From positions 1-49,903 of IMG/VR virus record IMGVR_UViG_3300034082_004767: a stretch of 49,903 bases of DNA; one strand, written 5' to 3'. The stretch is from a virus. The position numbers and the translations under genes are program-made. Numbering within the stretch: the stretch's first letter is position 1; each line of letters opens with the position of its first letter. Below, piece after piece: positions 24,534 through 31,800 of the stretch. The notes under the pieces are model-generated. The model saw only the letters and a program-made list of their open reading frames with translations. It did no database searches and was not told where the DNA came from.

Positions 24534-25859
24534 ATGAATATAAGTGTGTGTGAATATAAAGAACTTTGTAAGAATAAAAATGGAATATATTCGAGGGAAG
24601 ATTATGTTAAAGAAAAATTTCCAAAAATATATTCAATTATAATTGAATCAACCATTGATACTAAGTTCAATGAAAGAGTATATATGTTTTTGAATGATAT
24701 GAATCACCGACCTAAGTGTTTATATTGTAATGATGAAGTAAAATTTAAAAGTAAAACAATTGGATATCAGAAATTCTGTAGCAATAGTTGTTCAACTAAA
24801 GGATCAAAAGAAGTAGTTACTAAAAAAATATTTGAAAATTGGGGTGTAAATCATCCTTCTTTACTACCACATAATATAGAAAAAAGAAAATTAAAAAAAA
24901 TAGAATCGATAAAGATTGTAATAAAAGAAAATGGCAAATTTATAGATTATAATTTTGAAACTGATATATTTACTTTGTTGTGTAATGATTGTGGTAAAAC
25001 ACATTATACTTCTTATGAAGTTCTTCGACAAAGGAAATATTTAGGATTGAGTTGGAAAGATTGTATAACTTCTGCCTTTAATACATCATCAGTTGAAAAT
25101 GAATTAAGAAAATTCATACAAGATGAATATAATGGTGTTATCTTATTCAATGATAAAAAAACTTTATCAAATAACAAAGAGATTGATATTTACTTACCAA
25201 CTGATAAAATAGCATTTGAATTCAATGGTATTTGGTGGCATAATGAATTGAATAAACCTAAAAGATACCATTATAATAAGTGGAATGAGTGTGAGAATTT
25301 AGGAATTTCTTTAATACAGATTTATGAAGATGACTGGAAATTTAAAAATAAGATAGTTAAATCGAGAATAAGAAATATACTTGGTATCACTAAAAATAAA
25401 ATTTATGCAAGAAATTGTGATATTAAAAGAATAATAGATTTAAGACATGTTGAGTCATTTTTAATAGAAAATCACTTACAAGGATCTATAAAATCTTCAC
25501 ACAATTTCGGATTATATTATAATGGAGAATTAGTTAGTATAATGACATTTGAAAATATCAAAGAAGAAATATATGAAATGGTTAGATTTTGCAATAAGGT
25601 TGATTTATTAGTTATTGGATCTGCTTATAGATTATTTGAATATTTTATTAAATTAATGAAACCAGATGAGATAGTAAGTTATTCACATAATGAGTGGCCT
25701 GAAAAAATATATTATGAAATAGGAATGGATTTAGAATGTATTAAAGAAGAATCTTACTGGTATGTTGAAAACGAAGTGAGAAAAAATGAAATTAAAAAAG
25801 ATTCTAAAATCATTAGAATTTGGGGATCTGGACAAAAAAAATTCATATGGAAAAAGTAG
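24534..25859 (+). CDS. VSR-like homing endonuclease, 441 aa
   Basis: ATG 24534 is preferred over an upstream GTG inside the terminator. N-terminal zinc site (CLYC, FCSNSC), NWGVNHPSLL as a single DNA-binding repeat, CNDC ribbon, then the nuclease EIDIYLPTDKIAFEFNGIWW with HNELN and QIYEDDW. C-terminal PDEIVSYSHNEWPEKIYYEI region is shared with the other members; the end reads IRIWGSGQKKFIWKK. It sits just downstream of the capsid gene, the usual place for a free-standing endonuclease guarding that gene. Confidence 0.86.
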   Translation: MNISVCEYKELCKNKNGIYSREDYVKEKFPKIYSIIIESTIDTKFNERVYMFLNDMNHRPKCLYCNDEVKFKSKTIGYQKFCSNSCSTKGSKEVVTKKIFENWGVNHPSLLPHNIEKRKLKKIESIKIVIKENGKFIDYNFETDIFTLLCNDCGKTHYTSYEVLRQRKYLGLSWKDCITSAFNTSSVENELRKFIQDEYNGVILFNDKKTLSNNKEIDIYLPTDKIAFEFNGIWWHNELNKPKRYHYNKWNECENLGISLIQIYEDDWKFKNKIVKSRIRNILGITKNKIYARNCDIKRIIDLRHVESFLIENHLQGSIKSSHNFGLYYNGELVSIMTFENIKEEIYEMVRFCNKVDLLVIGSAYRLFEYFIKLMKPDEIVSYSHNEWPEKIYYEIGMDLECIKEESYWYVENEVRKNEIKKDSKIIRIWGSGQKKFIWKK

Positions 25860-26416
25860 TTTTTTCAAAAAAAGGCCTTAAATTAACTAACGATGAATTC
25901 ATTAAACGACTAAACTCTTTTGGATTCACTAAAGTGGATGAATATGTTGATTCTATAACTTCTATTAGTTTTAAATGTTCTACCTGTGATAAATTATATA
26001 AAAGAAAGCCAAAAGAATTATCTCAAATAAAGTGCCCTTGTAAAGTTAAACACATTGAATATGAGAAGATTGTCAGTAAAAACTTCATAGTTTTAGAAAA
26101 CTACAAAAACATTCGACATAAAATTCTACATCAGTGTAAAATTTGTAAATTAATATTCAAAACATCTCCAAAATCAATAATAAATTCTGTGAATGGATCT
26201 TTATATGAAAAATTGAATTTCAAAAAAAGTGGAAAAACTCAATTGAATTATTGGTGGGTTGTAAAGGGTGTTAGAAAACACAGATTTAATTACAATAAAA
26301 GAAAGTTGGTCAAACAAGGACACGATAGTACAAAAACTGAGGTAGAGATAATGCACTCACTTGGAAATTTCAGAATATGGGGATGTGGCCAAACAAGATA
26401 TATCTTAAATATTTAA
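25847..26416 (+). CDS. Nuclease-less relative of the VSR-like endonucleases (chimera or second-protein partner), 189 aa
   Basis: ATG 25847 overlaps the preceding gene's end by 13 nt. The N-terminal 100 residues have CSTC, an IKCPCK motif and CKIC, a zinc-ribbon DNA-binding region; then the sequence jumps to the family's C-terminal tail (YWWVVKGVRKHRFNYNKRKL, HDSTKTEVEIMHSLGNFRIW, GCGQTRYIL). The catalytic FEFNG and EDDW segments are missing. Either an internal deletion product, or a DNA-binding helper cotranslated with its neighbour. Confidence 0.7.
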   Translation: MEKVVFSKKGLKLTNDEFIKRLNSFGFTKVDEYVDSITSISFKCSTCDKLYKRKPKELSQIKCPCKVKHIEYEKIVSKNFIVLENYKNIRHKILHQCKICKLIFKTSPKSIINSVNGSLYEKLNFKKSGKTQLNYWWVVKGVRKHRFNYNKRKLVKQGHDSTKTEVEIMHSLGNFRIWGCGQTRYILNI

Positions 26417-26426
26417 GTTTTAATAA

Positions 26427-26436
26427 TTAATATATA
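26427..26436 (+). promoter_or_regulatory. TTAATATATA promoter box, 5 nt before start codon
   Basis: TTAATATATA ends 5 nt before ATG 26442 and starts 10 nt after the previous stop. Confidence 0.55.
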
Positions 26437-26441
26437 TCTCT

Positions 26442-26939
26442 ATGAAACATATTAAAACATTTAAAATATTTGAATCAGGACCAATTAGAAATCCTTATGT
26501 TGATCCAAAATTAATGGATAGAAGAGCACCAGAGTTCATTGGAGATATTAGACAACCAGTTGAAATTAGAATTGATGTAGAAGCTTTAGGACATGCTTTA
26601 GGACGACAATGGAGACATGGTGTTACTACTGATAGTGATAAAATAGTCTCAAATATAACAAAGGATGAGATATTAGATACAATTGAAGAGGCGGTTGAGC
26701 AAATAACAATTGCTCTTATGCAAGATGAGTTTGATATCTATCAGAATAAGGATGACTATCCAACTCGTGGTGTTAGGGCAGGTGGTCCAAATCGTTTTGT
26801 AATTAGAAATAAAGAAACCAATTTGAATATTGTTTGTGCTTTATTACCGGGTGATTTGGAATTCAAGCTTACTGTTATTACAGTGATGAAGAAGCCAGAT
26901 TTTAAAGAGTATAGAGGACAATTTGTAGTTGAGGTATAA
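26442..26939 (+). CDS. Probable head cargo protein with leader, possible RNase-like domain, 165 aa
   Basis: Leader MKHIKTFKIFE-S ends with an I-F-E site. The C-terminal 60 residues (NRFVIRNKETNLNIVCALLP then ELKLTVITVMKK-like strand FKLTVITVMKK and a short FVVEV end) recall small barnase/EndoU/RelE-type toxin domains found in phage proteins, in which a beta sheet carries a final VITVM strand. I cannot identify catalytic residues with confidence, so the nuclease idea is tentative. It could equally be a structural cargo protein. Confidence 0.65.
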   Translation: MKHIKTFKIFESGPIRNPYVDPKLMDRRAPEFIGDIRQPVEIRIDVEALGHALGRQWRHGVTTDSDKIVSNITKDEILDTIEEAVEQITIALMQDEFDIYQNKDDYPTRGVRAGGPNRFVIRNKETNLNIVCALLPGDLEFKLTVITVMKKPDFKEYRGQFVVEV

Positions 26940-26957
26940 TCTGTAAAAAAAATAAAA

Positions 26958-26984
26958 AATGTAAAAAAGTCATTTTTTTACATT
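26958..26984 (+). terminator. Weak hairpin AATGTAAAAAA/TTTTTTTACATT overlapping a promoter
   Basis: AATGTAAAAAA at 26958-26968 pairs with the T-run and ACATT at 26973-26984. It could end the preceding message; its T-run is also the upstream part of the promoter box at 26983-26992. Confidence 0.45.
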
Positions 26985-26992
26985 AATATATA
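26983..26992 (+). promoter_or_regulatory. TTAATATATA promoter box before virion-like gene
   Basis: TTAATATATA is preceded by TTTTTTTACA and followed by an A-rich 17-nt leader to ATG 27010, as upstream of 7091. Confidence 0.55.
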
Positions 26993-27009
26993 AAAATAAA
27001 AAAAAAGCC

Positions 27010-27678
27010 ATGTCATTACCATATTTAAGAATTGATGATGTAAGTTATTCTACTGCATCAAACGTATTAAGTGTTTCTTTAAAAGCACTGAGAATCAGAG
27101 GATACGATTCTGAAAACGATATTATAATTGAGGGATTCTCTCAATCTAAAACAATTCCTATCACAAATGGTTTCTTTGAGGGAAGTGTAACATATTCTAT
27201 TCCTAATTTAGAGACTTCTACTGCTTCAACTAGTCCAACAACTACATATGTTCCAGCTTCTAGAACTTGGACGTTTGCTGGAACGGCTAGTCCGAATAAT
27301 ACTGTGAGAGTAAATTCACCTGACTTTGGTGCCGTTGGATCAAATTTATTTATTTTCACGTTTTCATCTACTCAATCTGTGAGTAATGCTGTTGCTATTC
27401 TTGTTGCAACTGCTTCTCAGAATGCAACTGGTAAATGGGCTGGATTCACTGCTGAGCAAAGTGGTAACACTTTTATTTTAAGTGCTCCTTGGGGAGCTTA
27501 TAATAATGGTCTTGATGTTGTTATAACTGCATCTGGATCCTTGACGGTTAGTCCAACTGCTTCTCATTTGGTTGGTGGTGTTACTCAGTATAATCTTGAC
27601 TTTAAGAGAAGTAATCCAGCATTGGGTTCTTTGGGTGTTAATACATTCAACTTTACTGTTGGCACATATTCTCTTTAA
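27010..27678 (+). CDS. Ser/Thr/Asn-rich beta protein, probable virion surface or decoration protein, 222 aa
   Basis: 222 residues rich in Ser, Thr, Asn, Gly and Val with alternating strand pattern and almost no Lys or Glu, unlike neighbouring proteins. It contains an Ala/Ser/Thr-rich TWTFAGTASPNNTVRV segment and NTFNFTVGTYSL at the end, as in Ig-like or decoration proteins of phages. Codon use is biased to GC-richer codons like the capsid gene, suggesting high expression. No family recognised; the virion role is inferred from composition, promoter type and the dedicated terminator. Confidence 0.72.
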   Translation: MSLPYLRIDDVSYSTASNVLSVSLKALRIRGYDSENDIIIEGFSQSKTIPITNGFFEGSVTYSIPNLETSTASTSPTTTYVPASRTWTFAGTASPNNTVRVNSPDFGAVGSNLFIFTFSSTQSVSNAVAILVATASQNATGKWAGFTAEQSGNTFILSAPWGAYNNGLDVVITASGSLTVSPTASHLVGGVTQYNLDFKRSNPALGSLGVNTFNFTVGTYSL

Positions 27679-27720
27679 TAAGATATGAAAAGTTCTAATA
27701 GAACTTTGTGGTTTAATATA

Positions 27721-27753
27721 AAAAACTCAGATTGTAAAATCTGAGTTTTTTTT
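27721..27753 (+). terminator. Rho-independent terminator
   Basis: AAAAACTCAGATT pairs with AATCTGAGTTTTT around a GTAA loop, followed by more T residues, 43 nt after the stop of the virion-like gene. The T-run merges with the next promoter box. Confidence 0.9.
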
Positions 27754-27761
27754 AATATATA
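27752..27761 (+). promoter_or_regulatory. TTAATATATA promoter box, 4 nt before start codon
   Basis: TTAATATATA follows the terminator T-run directly and ends 4 nt before ATG 27766. Confidence 0.55.
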
Positions 27762-27765
27762 AGAC

Positions 27766-28155
27766 ATGATAAAAGGAAAGGTGATATTTGAGTCTAAAAA
27801 GGAAAAGTTTCCAAATATTCAAAAAAAACAAGTAGGAGATTTTTTGGTTCTTATTGGCAGGGATGCGGTATCTAATGATTATTTAACAACAATAGAATCG
27901 TACAGTGATGATCTTTGGTTTCATGCTAAAGGAGTTCCTGGATCACATGTTGTTATTAGGATTAAAGATAAGTTACCAGATAAGTCAGTTATTGAAGAAG
28001 TTGCTAAGATTGCTGCGAAGAATTCCAAATGTAAAGTAGGTGAATGTGTAGTAGTTTATTGCAAGGCCAAGTTTGTTACTAAGGATTCTACTATGAATCC
28101 AGGTCAAGTAAAGGTGGATCATAGAAATGCAGAAGAAATTAAAGTTAATATATGA
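27766..28155 (+). CDS. NFACT-R (DUF814) RNA-binding domain protein
   Basis: 129 residues forming a stand-alone NFACT-R domain: FLVLIGRDAVSNDYLTT, then DDLWFHAKGVPGSHVVIRI, and MNPGQVKVDH at the end, all hallmark segments of the C-terminal domain of RqcH/NEMF. In cells RqcH binds stalled 50S subunits with peptidyl-tRNA and directs alanine tailing; the NFACT-N, coiled-coil and HhH parts are absent here. The likely role is binding tRNA or the ribosome. A phage tmRNA lies 2.6 kb downstream, so a link to ribosome rescue is plausible but unproven. Confidence 0.85.
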   Translation: MIKGKVIFESKKEKFPNIQKKQVGDFLVLIGRDAVSNDYLTTIESYSDDLWFHAKGVPGSHVVIRIKDKLPDKSVIEEVAKIAAKNSKCKVGECVVVYCKAKFVTKDSTMNPGQVKVDHRNAEEIKVNI

Positions 28156-28208
28156 AGAACTATACAAATCTAAATAAAACTTATTAAATTCATTGAATAT
28201 AAATTAAT

Positions 28209-28736
28209 ATGAGACGAATATTAAAGTCTGAGTTAGATAAATTTTATACAAAAGTTGACTTAGCAAAAAGACTAATAGAAAAAGTAGATATAGATAAATA
28301 TGATTTAGTTATTGTTCCATGTTGTGGAGATGGATCATTTTATAATAATATATTAAATAATAAAATAGGTATTGATATATCGCCAGATATAGATGATGTT
28401 ATAAAAAGTGACTATCTATTATGGGATTATAGTAAATTTTTAAAAACCCCATTTGAGCTTAATGTTTTAGTTATATCAAATCCTCCTTTTGGCAAACAGG
28501 GATCTCTTGCCATGAAATTTGTCAAAAGAAGTTGTGAATTTGCAAATACTGTAGCATTTATACTACCTATAAGTTTTTCAAAACCAAGTATTAAAAATAG
28601 AATACCGAAATATTTTCATCTTATATATGAAGAGATATTACCAAGTAATTCTTTTTTATTGGATAGTTATGATTATGATGTGAAGTGTGTATTTCAAGTT
28701 TGGGAAAGAAGATTATATGAAAGAGATGATAAATGA
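28209..28736 (+). CDS. N6-adenine-type methyltransferase (NPPF motif), 175 aa
   Basis: KSELDKFYTKVDLAKRLIE is the typical start of phage N6-adenine methylases; CCGDGSFYNNI is motif I, a short acidic GIDISPD motif II, and SNPPFGKQGSLAMKF is motif IV with the catalytic NPPF. At 175 residues there is no separate target recognition domain, so the target may be RNA or DNA with low specificity. It overlaps the next small ORF by 11 nt. Confidence 0.82.
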   Translation: MRRILKSELDKFYTKVDLAKRLIEKVDIDKYDLVIVPCCGDGSFYNNILNNKIGIDISPDIDDVIKSDYLLWDYSKFLKTPFELNVLVISNPPFGKQGSLAMKFVKRSCEFANTVAFILPISFSKPSIKNRIPKYFHLIYEEILPSNSFLLDSYDYDVKCVFQVWERRLYERDDK

Positions 28737-28842
28737 TATAGTTTCTACACTAAACAATACAGTTTGGGAGGATTTAACAGTTGGACCACGTTCTATTTCA
28801 AAGTCAGAATTAAATTTAATTATTAATTCTATTATCAATTAA
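28726..28842 (+). CDS. Small ORF, 38 aa
   Basis: ATG 28726 lies inside the end of the methyltransferase gene in another frame; 38 codons to TAA 28840-28842. The product (MINDIVSTLNNTVWEDLTVG and a short helical tail) resembles nothing I know. The overlap and following terminator support translation, but it may be chance. Confidence 0.4.
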   Translation: MINDIVSTLNNTVWEDLTVGPRSISKSELNLIINSIIN

Positions 28843-28855
28843 ACAATTTTATATT

Positions 28856-28895
28856 AAAAAATGTCACAAATATTAATAAGTTTTGTGACATTTTT
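28856..28895 (+). terminator. Rho-independent terminator
   Basis: AAAAATGTCACAAA pairs with TTTTGTGACATTTTT around a ten-base loop; the A and T flanks make it work in both directions. Confidence 0.85.
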
Positions 28896-28906
28896 AATAT
28901 AAAATA

Positions 28907-28916
28907 CTAATATATA
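28907..28916 (+). promoter_or_regulatory. CTAATATATA promoter box, 5 nt before start codon
   Basis: CTAATATATA differs from the decamer at one base and ends 5 nt before ATG 28922. Confidence 0.5.
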
Positions 28917-28921
28917 GTCTT

Positions 28922-30661
28922 ATGAAAAGATTAAATTACTCTGATTCACTTTGGGATATACTTGTAGATATAAATGATAAGATTGCTAGTGTAATGATGG
29001 ATTCAGAAAATGTTACTGTTCCAAAAGGATTTGCGGAATATGTTGATGTTTCTGAACATGATTATTCATTCAATGTTATCATAGATGGTATAAAAACACA
29101 CTTAAAAGTTGGTACCTATATAAGGACCGCTTACCCAGATAAGTTTTCAAGACAAGAAATAGGTAGCTTCATAAATAAATATAATGTTTTGAAAGATGGT
29201 GAGTTGCCAGAAGATTCAAGTGCGATTAAATTAGTAGAGGTACCGCCTTTTAAGTTCAATCCAAAAGATTTAAGAAGTACTTTTATTTCTTTAGTGACTA
29301 AGACTTATCCGCATGGGCATGAAGAAGAAGTCGTTCCATTAATATCTCCAATAGGGCTACAAAAAGATAAATGGGGAAATTATTATAAGATAGTTGGAAA
29401 ATCAGAAACTATGTTTACATCACATTTGGACACTGCGGATCGTCAACAATCGGATGTTGTTCTTTATTCCGATATTAAGGGAACTGATGAGATTTTAAGA
29501 TCTGATGGAAAGACTATTTTAGGAGCGGATTGTAAGTCAGGAGTTGCTATTATGCTTTATATGATTTCGCATAATATTCCAGGTATTTATTACTTTTTCA
29601 TAGGTGAAGAAAGGGGTGGTATTGGATCAAGAGATGTTTCTAATAATTTTGAAAGTGTTGTGCATTTAAAAGGTGTGAAGAGATGTGTATCATTTGATAG
29701 AAGAAATTATAATTCTGTTATAACATCTCAGTTTGGTGAAGTTTGTTGTTCCGATACATTTGGAAAGGCACTGGCAGGTGAGTTAAATAGGAGTGGATTA
29801 AAGATGACATTGGATCCTACTGGTATATTCACGGATTCTGCTTCTTTTATGGATATTATACCTGAGTGTACAAATATATCAGTTGGATATTTTGAAGAAC
29901 ATACTAGAAATGAGCATCAGAATATGACTTTTCTTCAGAAATTAGCAGATGCTTGTTTAAATGTAAAATGGGAGTCTCTACCTACTGATAGAAAGGCTGG
30001 CATCGATGAAGATGTTCAGGAAGTTTTTGGAAAGTTTCTGAGTGATGTAAAAGAGTCTATAATCTACTGTTCTGCAAAGGTTGTAAAAGAAAGAAAAGAA
30101 TCTTACTTAAAATTTGATATAGATGGTGCAAATTTTGAATATGTTAAATCTGATATTTATAGTTTGAGTCATCTTATGGGCAGGAACAAATTGAATAATC
30201 TTAATATTCATATAGATGACTACTCACTTTTTATTGAACTAAGTGATGATGATATGAAATATAAAAAATATTTAAAATATTTTGAATCATATGATGATTT
30301 TGATGGATATGATTATACTGGTGATGAAGATTATACTGATAATACTGATAATAGTAATGATGGAGAAGAAGTTCCTGATGATACAGTAGGAGAATTATGT
30401 TATTGGTTAAGAAAGATGTATAAATCAAATGATTTAGATGCGATTGTTGAGTCTGATACCGGCATGGATGTTACTGCATATGTTGTAATGAAAAAGAGAT
30501 TGAAGATCATGGATATTGTAACTGCATTTGAAGTCACTGAAAAAATAAAAAAAGATCTATTAACAAATCATGTTGTTGAGGTCGAATTATATGAAGATAA
30601 GAGTGGTTCCTCAGTATTTCAATTTGATTTTATACAAGATGAATTTGAAGAACCTTTTTAA
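28922..30661 (+). CDS. M20/M42-like zinc peptidase fused to a leader-type C-terminal part, 579 aa
   Basis: Residues 110-350 fit a co-catalytic zinc aminopeptidase or deacylase: MFTSHLDTAD (His168, Asp170), LGADCKSGVAIML (Asp203), FFIGEERGGIGS (Glu229, Glu230), FTDSASFMD and a late EEHTRNEHQ that can supply the last His. Residues 445-465 read MKYKKYLKYFESYDDF, an internal copy of the head-targeting-like leader, followed by an acidic linker and a 90-residue domain (TVGELCYWLRKMYKS). Two genes may have fused. Substrate unknown; a cell-wall or host peptide is possible. Confidence 0.8.
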   Translation: MKRLNYSDSLWDILVDINDKIASVMMDSENVTVPKGFAEYVDVSEHDYSFNVIIDGIKTHLKVGTYIRTAYPDKFSRQEIGSFINKYNVLKDGELPEDSSAIKLVEVPPFKFNPKDLRSTFISLVTKTYPHGHEEEVVPLISPIGLQKDKWGNYYKIVGKSETMFTSHLDTADRQQSDVVLYSDIKGTDEILRSDGKTILGADCKSGVAIMLYMISHNIPGIYYFFIGEERGGIGSRDVSNNFESVVHLKGVKRCVSFDRRNYNSVITSQFGEVCCSDTFGKALAGELNRSGLKMTLDPTGIFTDSASFMDIIPECTNISVGYFEEHTRNEHQNMTFLQKLADACLNVKWESLPTDRKAGIDEDVQEVFGKFLSDVKESIIYCSAKVVKERKESYLKFDIDGANFEYVKSDIYSLSHLMGRNKLNNLNIHIDDYSLFIELSDDDMKYKKYLKYFESYDDFDGYDYTGDEDYTDNTDNSNDGEEVPDDTVGELCYWLRKMYKSNDLDAIVESDTGMDVTAYVVMKKRLKIMDIVTAFEVTEKIKKDLLTNHVVEVELYEDKSGSSVFQFDFIQDEFEEPF

Positions 30662-30669
30662 AAAACAAA

Positions 30670-30701
30670 TTTGTGAGTTTAATATATAATATATATATTT
30701 G
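30670..30701 (+). promoter_or_regulatory. Bacteroidota-type promoter TTTG-N20-TATATTTG for the tmRNA
   Basis: TTTG at 30670-30673 and TATATTTG at 30694-30701 are 20 nt apart, matching the Bacteroidota consensus TTTG-N19-21-TAnnTTTG. The tmRNA acceptor stem begins 13 nt later. This is the best host-type promoter in the window. Confidence 0.75.
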
Positions 30702-30714
30702 TATAATCAAAAAC

Positions 30715-31083
30715 GGGGACGAAATGTATTGATTCGGAGTTGTTGGAGATAGTTAGGCAAGTATCGGTTTGTTAGTATCCGATTAAAACAAATTGACAAA
30801 CAACGCAAACGGCAACGTTTCAAACGAAGTAGGCACCAGTGAAGATTTAGTAGCTGCTCTACAAAACAACATGCTCACTGTAAGAGAGCTTGAAGTAGCT
30901 TAATTGAAACTTCATAAAAACTTACACTGAATCACAACAGTTAAAAATAGTGATAGTTTTTTGTTGATTTCTTATGAGTAAAAGAAATCAAATATTTTGT
31001 CAGTTTAGAAAAACATGACTAAGCTTGTAAACGACTGATTATAGTCACCTCAGGAAGAAGAGGATTCGCACCCTCCGTCTCCA
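30715..31083 (+). ncRNA. ssrA: tmRNA (ssrA) encoded by the phage
   Basis: 369 nt. GGGGACG at 30715-30721 pairs with CGTCTCC at 31076-31082 as a seven-pair acceptor stem with one G-U; CCA is not encoded (ACTA follows). The tRNA-like 3' part has an ATTCGCAC T-loop on a short GAGG/CCTC stem. Pseudoknot 1 is explicit: ATCGG 30763-30767 with CCGAT 30779-30783, and its loop TTTGTT 30768-30773 with AACAAA 30787-30792. The resume codon is probably GCA 30805, giving a 32-codon tag to TAA 30901-30903, beginning ANGNVSNEV and ending VRELEVA, unlike the usual short LAA tags. A GAAGT/ACTTC stem surrounds the stop, and GATTTCTT/AAGAAATC forms another hairpin. It would rescue stalled ribosomes and tag the proteins. 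The reading frame choice is an inference. Confidence 0.9.
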
Positions 31084-31088
31084 CTAAT

Positions 31089-31117
31089 AAAAAATCCACC
31101 TAAATGGTGGATTTTTT
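31089..31117. terminator. Bidirectional terminator between tmRNA and 31121 gene
   Basis: AAAATCCACC and GGTGGATTTT form a ten-pair stem with a TAAAT loop, with A-run on one side and T-run on the other, so it can end the tmRNA and the convergent minus-strand gene. Confidence 0.88.
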
Positions 31118-31120
31118 ATT

Positions 31121-31735
31121 TTATAATATTAGAATAAAGAAATCTTGAATGATTTCACCATTTATATCAATACGTTGATTTATTTTTTTATAATCTACGT
31201 TGTTATATGATAAAAACAATTCATAAAATTTATCTCGTTTGTTATAATCTGCTTTCAATTCACTGCTTAAATCATTATCAATTGATTTAAAAATTATATA
31301 ATTTATTTTATGATATGAAACCATACTTTTAATTATATTGATTATAGTTGTTATTTTTCTAAAAAGTGTTTCATTATCATTGACATTTTTATCATAGTTA
31401 TAAACACCATCTAAATATTCTCCAAATCCAACATATAGATATTTATCAGTGTGTTTATTAAATTGTAATAAATAATCACTCAACGTTTTATAGTTTCTAC
31501 CACCATTTACGCAAATAGTATCACTATCATTTATAATAATTGAAGAAACTATAACATCTCTTTTATCTATTTTAAAAGAAGAACATAAATAATCACCAGA
31601 TTTATAAAGATTATTTTCAACACTATATGGAATTGAATTTCCTAATGATATCTCTTCTTTTATGTATTTTGATATATCAGAATAATCAAATTTTTCAAAA
31701 TCATCACGATCTCCAAATGTTTTTATATATTTCAT
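31121..31735 (-). CDS. Hypothetical protein with leader-like N-terminus, 204 aa
   Basis: ATG 31735 is chosen because it gives MKYIKTFGDRDDFEKF, a variant of the shared leader, and because a TATATA-rich box (TAAATATATAAAGT on the minus strand) lies a few nt upstream; a longer frame to 31909 would run through the NADAR gene. The body is a mixed domain (SIIINDSDTICVNGGRNYKT and later HKINYIIFKSIDNDL) resembling other phage unknowns with a GNAT-like sheet, but I cannot confirm it. Confidence 0.65.
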   Translation of the reverse strand: MKYIKTFGDRDDFEKFDYSDISKYIKEEISLGNSIPYSVENNLYKSGDYLCSSFKIDKRDVIVSSIIINDSDTICVNGGRNYKTLSDYLLQFNKHTDKYLYVGFGEYLDGVYNYDKNVNDNETLFRKITTIINIIKSMVSYHKINYIIFKSIDNDLSSELKADYNKRDKFYELFLSYNNVDYKKINQRIDINGEIIQDFFILIL

Positions 31736-31785
31736 ATACTTTATATATTTAAAATCATGTGTGTTCAAAAAACTTCTATATTTAT

Positions 31786-31796
31786 TTAAATATATA
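31786..31796 (+). promoter_or_regulatory. TTAAATATATA promoter box, 4 nt before start codon
   Basis: TTAAATATATA ends 4 nt before ATG 31801. The stretch 31736-31800 is a short divergent promoter region for the genes on both sides. Confidence 0.5.
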
Positions 31797-31800
31797 AAGT

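Noticed and set aside
27685-27744. 19-codon ORF after the virion-like gene
   Set aside because: It runs through the terminator hairpin and has no support from overlap or composition.
30231-30428. Minus-strand His/Tyr-rich ORF
   Set aside because: Shadow of the acidic Asp/Tyr-rich linker of the peptidase gene.
30805-30903. Alternative short tmRNA tag frames (ATFQTK or APVKI)
   Set aside because: They lack a hydrophobic degron-like end and a stem at their stop; the GCA 30805 frame ends at a TAA inside the expected hairpin.
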